A DNA stretch of 64,000 nt. It comes from Sycobia sp. Sy_11 (taxonomy: Eukaryota; Arthropoda; Insecta; Hymenoptera; Epichrysomallidae). Positions 57,761-64,000 of the stretch are shown here, piece after piece (positions within the stretch are counted from its first letter, which is position 1; each line of letters begins with the position of its first letter). A program made the position numbers and the translations under genes. Below the pieces are notes generated by a model. That model had not been told where the DNA came from, did no database searches, and saw only the letters and a list, made by a program, of their open reading frames with translations. The stretch spans positions 682,001 through 746,000 of the forward strand of contig JACCIC010000151.1 in NCBI GenBank assembly GCA_018907035.1, in the 5' to 3' direction.

Positions 57761-58294
57761 TTATTTATATGTCTTTTGTTTGATTTTCCAGGCTTCCTGT
57801 TTTCTGAACCGCAGTACTTCTTTGGGCCTAGAATACTGATGGGACACGCATCCCAGACAATCTTCTGTGGGGAGTTTACGCTCCTCCAAGCATTTGGCAC
57901 AAGTGCTATTTTCTTGAATCTCTACGATTGCATCATTGGAGAGCAGCGAGTACTGTTATTGTACCTCTGGGTCACCCAGTGTACCCTTGATGCCATAAAG
58001 AGCCCTAAGAGTGTTAGTATCAGGTGGTTGTAAGTTATTATTGTGTGTGGAAAGTTTAGGGATAGTGTAGTGCTTGGACCAGCACGCTGAGCACTTATCC
58101 TTTAGTTTTCCACCTAAAGAGTGAATGCAAAGTGTATGTTTGAACAGTCTTGTGCGCTCTTCTGGACTGAGTGTCTGGCATGCACGTACAAATGCCCCTT
58201 GGATTTGGGCAGTGCATTCACCCAACAGTTCTTCTCAACGGAGTGCCTTCAATCTGGTTTCCTGTTGTTTTCGCAGTTGTCTTCGTTTCTTTTG
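57761..58294 (-). pseudogene. leader ORF A: cysteine-rich protein
   Basis: One frame stays readable for about 178 codons, with in-frame stops only at 58235-58237 and 57956-57958. It starts basic (QKKRRQLRKQQETRLKALR), then has TLSPEERTRLFKHTLCIHSL, KDKCSACWSKH and, after the second stop, CAKCLEERKLPTEDCLGCVS. CxxC pairs suggest a zinc-binding fold. No family was recognised and no ATG is evident at the start, so splicing or another start is possible. It lies about 330 bases inside the 5' LTR, before gag. Confidence 0.5.
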
Positions 58295-58594
58295 TGCATT
58301 ATATATATTTTTTTAATATGTCTCATTGACTCACGTATAGGTAAGTATTGACATGTATGCATAGACACATGTGTATACACATATACGCATATACACACAT
58401 ATATTATTTTATATTTTGTATTACTTATATATATATATATATGTATGTATTCACTATATGTGTGTATACATACGTTTCCATTCCTTTTATATCGTGACTT
58501 TGAATGTTTTTGGAAATATTAGTTGTGAATTGATTGTGATATTTTATTAATTGTTACAGTTTTTATTTCACTTGTTTGATGCCAAGTGCAAGTG

Positions 58595-58612
58595 ATCCCG
58601 GTTGAGCCCCCA
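58595..58612 (-). promoter_or_regulatory. primer-binding site, tRNA-Pro-like
   Basis: TGGGGGCTCAACCGGGAT on the minus strand differs at two of 18 positions from the tRNA-Pro primer site used by murine leukaemia virus. It starts 16 bases inside the LTR, a wider gap than usual. Confidence 0.6.
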
Positions 58613-58628
58613 AAATTTTAAAGTATTA

Positions 58629-59953
58629 TGTGACGTCCGGGCACACATGCCCTTCCGTACAATAACTTTATAAGAAGCGCTTACGTATATTGTTCATATA
58701 CGTAGGCGCTTCGATATTCACTTGGTTATATTCGAGCCTGGAGTTTCCTCCACTAGCTTGGGAACATCAAACGTTCGAAAGTAGATGAAGGATGATACCT
58801 AATCTGGTTTACCTGGGCTAGAGTCCAAGGGTTCTTTTGGATACTTATTTCCTTCGTTTCTTGAAAGAAATAAGTATCTCCCTCGGCCTACTGGCCTAGT
58901 TCCCTAACTTATATAAAAAAAAAACAAGGGGCATGTACGATCCTACCTCACGAGAGGATCAGTCACTTCCCCGGATCAAGGAGATGTATGTAGTACAAGA
59001 GAGAGAGAGAGAAGACAAATGTGACATTTTTTTATATTGAATATTTATTTTATTTTTACTTACTGACAAGGCGGGAGAGAGAGAGAGAGACAGAGAGATG
59101 GACCTGGACCGTGACTGCGTACTGACTGACTGCGTGTTGACTGCTTCTTGACTGCGTGATTTTGGTGGAAAAATCGGGGCTTTATATACCCGAAAAAGTC
59201 CATGATCCCTCTCTCTGCTCCTCGATTTTATTGTTTTTTTATTACTTTATCTATTTCACTTATATTTAGTTTAAATTTACAATTTTTGTTTTGAACGTAT
59301 ATTACTATTTTTGTATTGCTTATTTCTATTTTATAAAACTTATTATATATATATTTATTTTTGTATATATGTAGTTGTATTTATATATACTATTATTTAT
59401 ATATTTATTTATATATGTATAAGTTTACGTATTCTTATATTGTATACTATTTCATATATAAATGTGTATATAATTGTTTATCTTTTATTTTTATTCTGCA
59501 AAACTATATATATATACATATATATATACATTTGTATATTTCATTATTATTATATATTTATCTTATATATATGTATATATATAGTATGTATTTATGTGCA
59601 TTATAATATTATTTTTATATCTGTACTTATACGTATTATAGTATTTCATACTTGTTTTAATATATATATTTTATACGTATTATAATGTTACATACTTATT
59701 TTAATATATATGTTTCATACGTATTATATTATTATATTCTTATTTTATTGTATGTATGTTTTATACATATCATATTATTACATACTTATTTTGATATATA
59801 TGTATTTATGTGTATTATAATATTATATACTTGTTTTATTGTATATATTTTATAATATCATATACTTATTTTGTATATATATATTTTAATATTGTTATAT
59901 TCTTATTTTGATATGTACATATTTATATATATTGTTATATATTGTATTTCTTG

Positions 59954-60017
<64 letters not shown>

Positions 60018-60080
60018 ATTATTATATATTATTGTTATTTTATTCTTTAAACTCTAGATTACTTATATATATACATATAT
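58629..60080 (-). repeat. 5' LTR of the gypsy-type element, outer end missing
   Basis: Matches the 3' LTR from its GGACGTCACA end upward, with the same TATATAAAG box (59180-59188) and AATAAA region. It contains about eight units of a 44-base AT-rich repeat (59625-59935). The 3' LTR has about four. The match stops at about 60080, so the outermost roughly 170 bases (with the TG end) are missing or replaced. Confidence 0.85.
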
Positions 60081-60089
60081 GTGGATAAA

Positions 60090-60530
60090 TACGCAAATTC
60101 TGGGAGATTTCGTGCACAAACTCATATGTTCTGGGACCTGACCGCATTTTCTGGTAAGTCCCAGAACTGCCCTGCACAAGACAGTATATTCTGGTACTTC
60201 CCAGAATATACTATAATATGCTTTTTGCACGTTTGGAAGTCCTAGAAAGTACGCATTTTTTAGTTTTGGTATTTTCTGGGATGCCCAGAACCGCATATAG
60301 AATTCTGGGATGCCCAAGTATCATCAGCCGTATTTTCTGGTCAGTCCCAGAAATTATATAAATATATTATAGGATATTCTGGGAATTCCTGTACAAATTA
60401 TTGCATTTTTTGGTACTTTCTGGTAATTGATTTCGGTTTTAAATAGATCTCATAAATTACATTTTCTTTCCTTTTGGTACTTTCTGGGATGTCCAAAAGA
60501 ACAAATTCTACTTTCCAGAAAGCAATTATT
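60090..60530. repeat. array of TTCTGGGA/TCCCAGAA palindromic motifs
   Basis: About a dozen imperfect occurrences in 440 bases, several as near-palindromes (TATTCTGGTACTTCCCAGAATA at 60187-60208 except its outermost bases; TTTTCTGGTCAGTCCCAGAA at about 60333; TTTTCTGGGATGCCCAGAA at about 60272). Spacing is irregular, roughly 30-60 bases. Confidence 0.75.
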
Positions 60531-62773
60531 TTGAAATTCCATTAAATTTTTGTGCGAGGTCATAATTTGTCATAACGCAATGAATCTTAAATATTCGATC
60601 ATCACATAATAATTCATATAATTTAATAATTCCAAATTAAGAGACGTTAAAAAATTAATTTGTAAATAATATCGTAATGCAAGTTATGTGAGGTTTCTTT
60701 ATAAACTAAAATCAATAAAAATCAATTTGAAACAATTGGAACGAGTGTTAAAAATGAAGATTATAATAAATTCATAATTTTTTTATAAATACAGATATCA
60801 AAGGAGCATACATTTATTTATTTAAAGTAAATCTTAAATTAAATAAATAACTTTTTATCGGCATTATTTTTGTTTTAAAATTCTATTTTATGTTTGTTTA
60901 AAATTTGACTAGATTTTGAAATAATTATAGCGTCAATACTAAACTATCTGTCTATAGTCTATCGATTCGTACATTTGCCATCGATGTTGATACAAACCAA
61001 ATTTTTTACATCTTATACTATGTAGAGTTCAGAAAAACTGCGATTTTGAAACAAAGCATCGGGTATGAAAATAATGAAAATGAAATTTTGTTTATTACAC
61101 ATTTTCACATTTTGATTAAATATTTTAAAAATAACGTTTTCATATCAAGGAGCGTGGTCATACTCCGAAGGCAAGTGTGCGTACTACAGCCGGCGTACGA
61201 CCGTGTTTTTAGTATATACTTTGATATTGGGTTGGGAGATTTTGAAATAATTATAGCGTCAATATTAAACTATGATATTACTTCTTATTGCTTAATATAA
61301 AGCTATTCTGTTAGACGACCTTTCAAAAAAGGTTTGATGTATAAATATTTTATTATATTAAAGTTATTACGCAATAAATACATTTTACTCCGTTTTCAGA
61401 TTCTTTCCATTTATTTAATTTTGCCCATTAGTGAAAACGAACTAGATAATAAATAACTAAATTATATCTAGCTAAAACTTAAAGTGTAAAGAAAATTAGA
61501 AGGTCGAAACATTGGTATTTTTTGATGCTTGTGAATTGCTTATAGTATGTTAATCTTTAGAGCAGTACTAACTTTATGAACAGGTAACTTATATAGGGAG
61601 CTCTTAAACTATAAAAGTCCTTCAATGTTTTAAACTTTTTTTTAATCCTAATTATTCAATTTATAAAAATAATACAATGAAAATTACAAAAAAATTATGC
61701 GAAAATTTATTTTTAAAAATGTATTTGAAAAGCGCATATAATATTAATAAATTTACCATGTCAAGAAAGAGCCTAATTTTCCATATTATTATAAAATACA
61801 ATTCAAGAGATGATATTTATTAACTTTTTATATACCATACGTTGTTCTGCACACTCTTCATTCTTTTCGATACGACGATAACGGTAGGTTTCATGAAAAA
61901 ACTTTTTTAAATTTGTAGAAAAGATTTATACTTTCTTTACTTTTTCATCTAAAAGTTACAATGTATAAAAATTAAAACGTTTTGTACAAATTCCGATAGA
62001 AGATTTAAAAATAGCTCAAAAAGAGTAAGTAGAATGTGGTTGAATTTCGGAATCTCAAGCACAAACGGCATTAAATAATTAGGCTCGAAATACATTCTCT
62101 TATAAATCGCATGCCAATCTGAATTTGACATTTTATAATCGTATGAAATTTTTTACAGCTTCTATACGTAAAAACAATGAACACCGGTTTCAAGATTTTG
62201 CTTGAAAATTTTTTTTGTCCAAAATATAACCTAAAGTTCGAAAAGATTGGAAGATTTACTCTAAAATCTTTATAGTTCAAATTGATTAACTCAGACTAGT
62301 TTCTAGTAACTAGACTAGACCATATCTATGTCGAACTAATACAGTTTACACTTTGTTTCGTCAATTAATTTGGAGTGAATTAAAAACAATAAATTGCTAA
62401 AATTTTTAAACATTCATAATTTAATTGTCCAAATAATTGTAACATATCTGCCCGTCAACTGAGACTGATTGTGAAAAATAGTATTTAATCTAATATTCTT
62501 ATTTATAAAATTTAAACGATTGAATTGTTTGTCCTTTAAAGTTTTTAACAGTTCATATGTTATTTACTTCGCTTTTAAAGTTTAAATAATATAGCATATA
62601 AATGAAAAATTTCGTCATAGATACGATTAATATAGTTAATATAACAATTGATTTCAAGTATAATGGTTTTAGAGTAAATGTACCAATTTTTTCAAAATTC
62701 ATATGTGGATAGGTTTGAAAAAAATTTTTTTCATCGAAATCCTCAAATAGGCGTTCATTAATTATATATATAT
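60531..62773. other. AT-rich unassigned DNA
   Basis: No coding sequence or element borders found. A 36-base direct repeat (AGATTTTGAAATAATTATAG...) occurs at 60911-60946 and 61237-61272 with one mismatch. No AP-3 mu exon was recognised. Confidence 0.5.
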
Positions 62774-63130
62774 AATCTCAAATGAATTATGTACACCTGA
62801 TTTTATTCATCACTTTTAACAAACAACTTTTTTATTCAATAATAATGAGTAATAATTTCGAAACAGATTTACATATACTTGACTATGTAAAAATTGACTT
62901 CAATACTTTCTTTTGCTTAAATTAGAAATAATTGAATATAATTGAAATGTCATTTTATTATTAGGATTATTTTACGGTTATTGTTTTAAATTTGTACAGG
63001 TTTCATGAAATTTTTGAATATTTTAAAATTGTCTGAATGATTCACAGCGTATATATCATTATTATTGAATAAAAAAGTTGTTTGTTAAAAGTGATGAATA
63101 AAATCAAATGTACATAATTCATTTGAGATT
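62774..63130. repeat. inverted repeat, 75-base arms, 207-base centre
   Basis: Arms 62774-62848 and 63056-63130 are reverse complements with two mismatches (ACACCTG against ACATTTG). They start with AATCTCAAATGAATTATGTA. The whole 357-base unit could be a foldback or miniature DNA element, or form a long hairpin RNA. The centre is AT-rich without an ORF. Confidence 0.85.
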
Positions 63131-64000
63131 ATTTTCGACAAGGCGAACTGTCATTTCGGATGAGGATTTTTTATCCTTGTTCAATTACTTCAATTACTGT
63201 ATTTACTGTTAAAATGAACGAAAACTAAAAATCTTTTTAAGACACCAAATGACAACCACACATTACAAATTTAAAGGAATTTTTGAAAAATTAATAAGCT
63301 GGAAACTAGATATTTTGTAACCTTCTGATATGGTATTAAAATTACTGAATTTAATTATTCCCGTACAATTTTGGAATTAAAGAAAATAAAAAAAAAATTT
63401 AAACTATTCTAATATAATATAATGTAATAAATGCAAAAGATTTTGGATCAATAAATTCTTTAAAATGTAAAGAAAAATTATATATAAATTTTAAAGGATA
63501 TAATTATATATTTGTTATAACATAAAACGTATCACACATATTGTAATATTCTTACGAATCTAAATGTTAACGTATATGTAAACGTATATGTACGTAAATG
63601 TGCATACTAATATAAATGAAAAATAGCAAACTTCCGATTAGTTTCCTCGTCTAATTTTGATGAAAACGTATGAACTTATATTTTTTAAGCTACTAGTTAG
63701 AAGTATCGTACTGACTTTTAGATTTTCGATTTTCGTAGCGTAAGCCATAAAAGTAATGGTTTGAACGAACTTATCTCGAAAATTAAGAAATTTTTTGTGA
63801 TCTAAAATTATTATTTAAAATATTTTTTGAGATTTTTCGTATTGCGTAAGATAAATTAGGAAGACCATTATATTTTTCTGCTTTACACCATAAAAATCGA
63901 CAATCTAAATGCCAGTACAATATTCCGAAATTGTGCATGTAGTTTATTTATATTATTATTCATTGTATGAAAATAATTATATTCATATTAATATTTAATA
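63131..64000. other. AT-rich unassigned DNA
   Basis: Nothing recognisable on either strand. Confidence 0.5.

Larger units (their letters stand above)
45003..60080 (-). mobile_element. large env-bearing Ty3/gypsy-type LTR retrotransposon
   Basis: The minus-strand element has LTRs at both ends and an 11.0-kb interior (47617-58628). Domain order is protease, reverse transcriptase, RNase H, integrase (Ty3/gypsy order), then an envelope-like ORF. The leader is unusually long (2.8 kb) and carries two extra ORF remnants. Gag-pol has stops at 53249, 52622 and 52256 and frameshifts near 54850, 53530, 52200 and 50435. The element lies in the same orientation as the AP-3 mu gene, upstream of its exon at 41729 and probably within an intron. 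Confidence 0.9.

Noticed and set aside
57776..58033. plus-strand 85-codon frame starting MFDFPGFLFSEP
   Set aside because: It mirrors the cysteine-rich minus-strand frame of the gypsy leader, which shows better coding character.
60198..60206. TTCCCAGAA as a STAT-type binding site
   Set aside because: A single nine-base match inside a palindromic repeat array is not evidence for regulation.
41888..64000. further upstream AP-3 mu exons
   Set aside because: Searched by eye on the minus strand for the conserved IGPKQ-type and YVKH-type segments and found none; they probably lie beyond the window.
1..64000. CRISPR arrays or prokaryotic operons
   Set aside because: No regularly spaced repeats with unique spacers and no prokaryotic genes; all repeats are microsatellites or transposons.

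Overview
The window looks like animal, almost certainly insect, nuclear DNA. It is very AT-rich and full of microsatellites, and it holds mariner, Mutator-like, R1-clade, Penelope-like, BEL/Pao and Ty3/gypsy elements. The mariner and R1 types are most like those I know from Hymenoptera, so an ant or close relative is my best guess (inference). No bacterial-type genes, operons or CRISPR arrays are present.

One host gene can be recognised. Three exons on the minus strand encode the C-terminus of the AP-3 adaptor complex mu subunit (Drosophila carmine, cm): 41729-41887, a 48-base exon at 37390-37437, and the terminal exon at 11430-11564 with a poly(A) signal just beyond. All joins are phase 0 with GT/AG borders. 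The two introns inside the window are about 4.3 kb and 25.8 kb, and no further exon was found up to 64000. Most of the window is therefore intron of this gene, built from nested mobile elements.

Layout. 1-10.4 kb (downstream of the gene): a Mutator-like fragment, a nearly full-length R1-clade non-LTR element lying between (CA)n tracts (1821-6540), a second Mutator-like element (8174-9545), and mariner and Penelope debris. 11.6-37.4 kb (large intron): Penelope-like pieces, a solo LTR, a truncated R1-type element, an 830-base tandem duplication, a mariner with an intact transposase (22397-23685), its internally deleted sibling (24580-25422), a third Mutator-like element, a gypsy integrase scrap, a decayed BEL/Pao pol (28.9-32.9 kb), a tRNA-derived SINE with a 13-base target duplication, and a decayed mariner. 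37.4-45 kb: more mariner and LTR debris around the third AP-3 mu exon.

45.0-60.1 kb: a large Ty3/gypsy-type element on the minus strand. Its order is 5' LTR, tRNA-Pro-like primer site, two extra leader ORFs (cysteine-rich and coiled-coil), gag with six zinc knuckles, a duplicated aspartic protease, reverse transcriptase, RNase H, a macrodomain-like insert, integrase, an intact envelope-like glycoprotein, and a 3' LTR. A third mariner with an intact ORF sits inside the 3' LTR. Gag-pol is broken by several stops and frameshifts; the glycoprotein ORF is not. 60.1-64 kb: an array of TTCTGGGA-type palindromes, then AT-rich DNA with one strong inverted repeat (62774-63130).

The most unusual content is the gypsy-type element: tandem proteases, an apparent macrodomain between RNase H and integrase, extra 5' ORFs and an intact captured-type glycoprotein. 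All domain calls were made by eye from translated motifs; no database search was possible.
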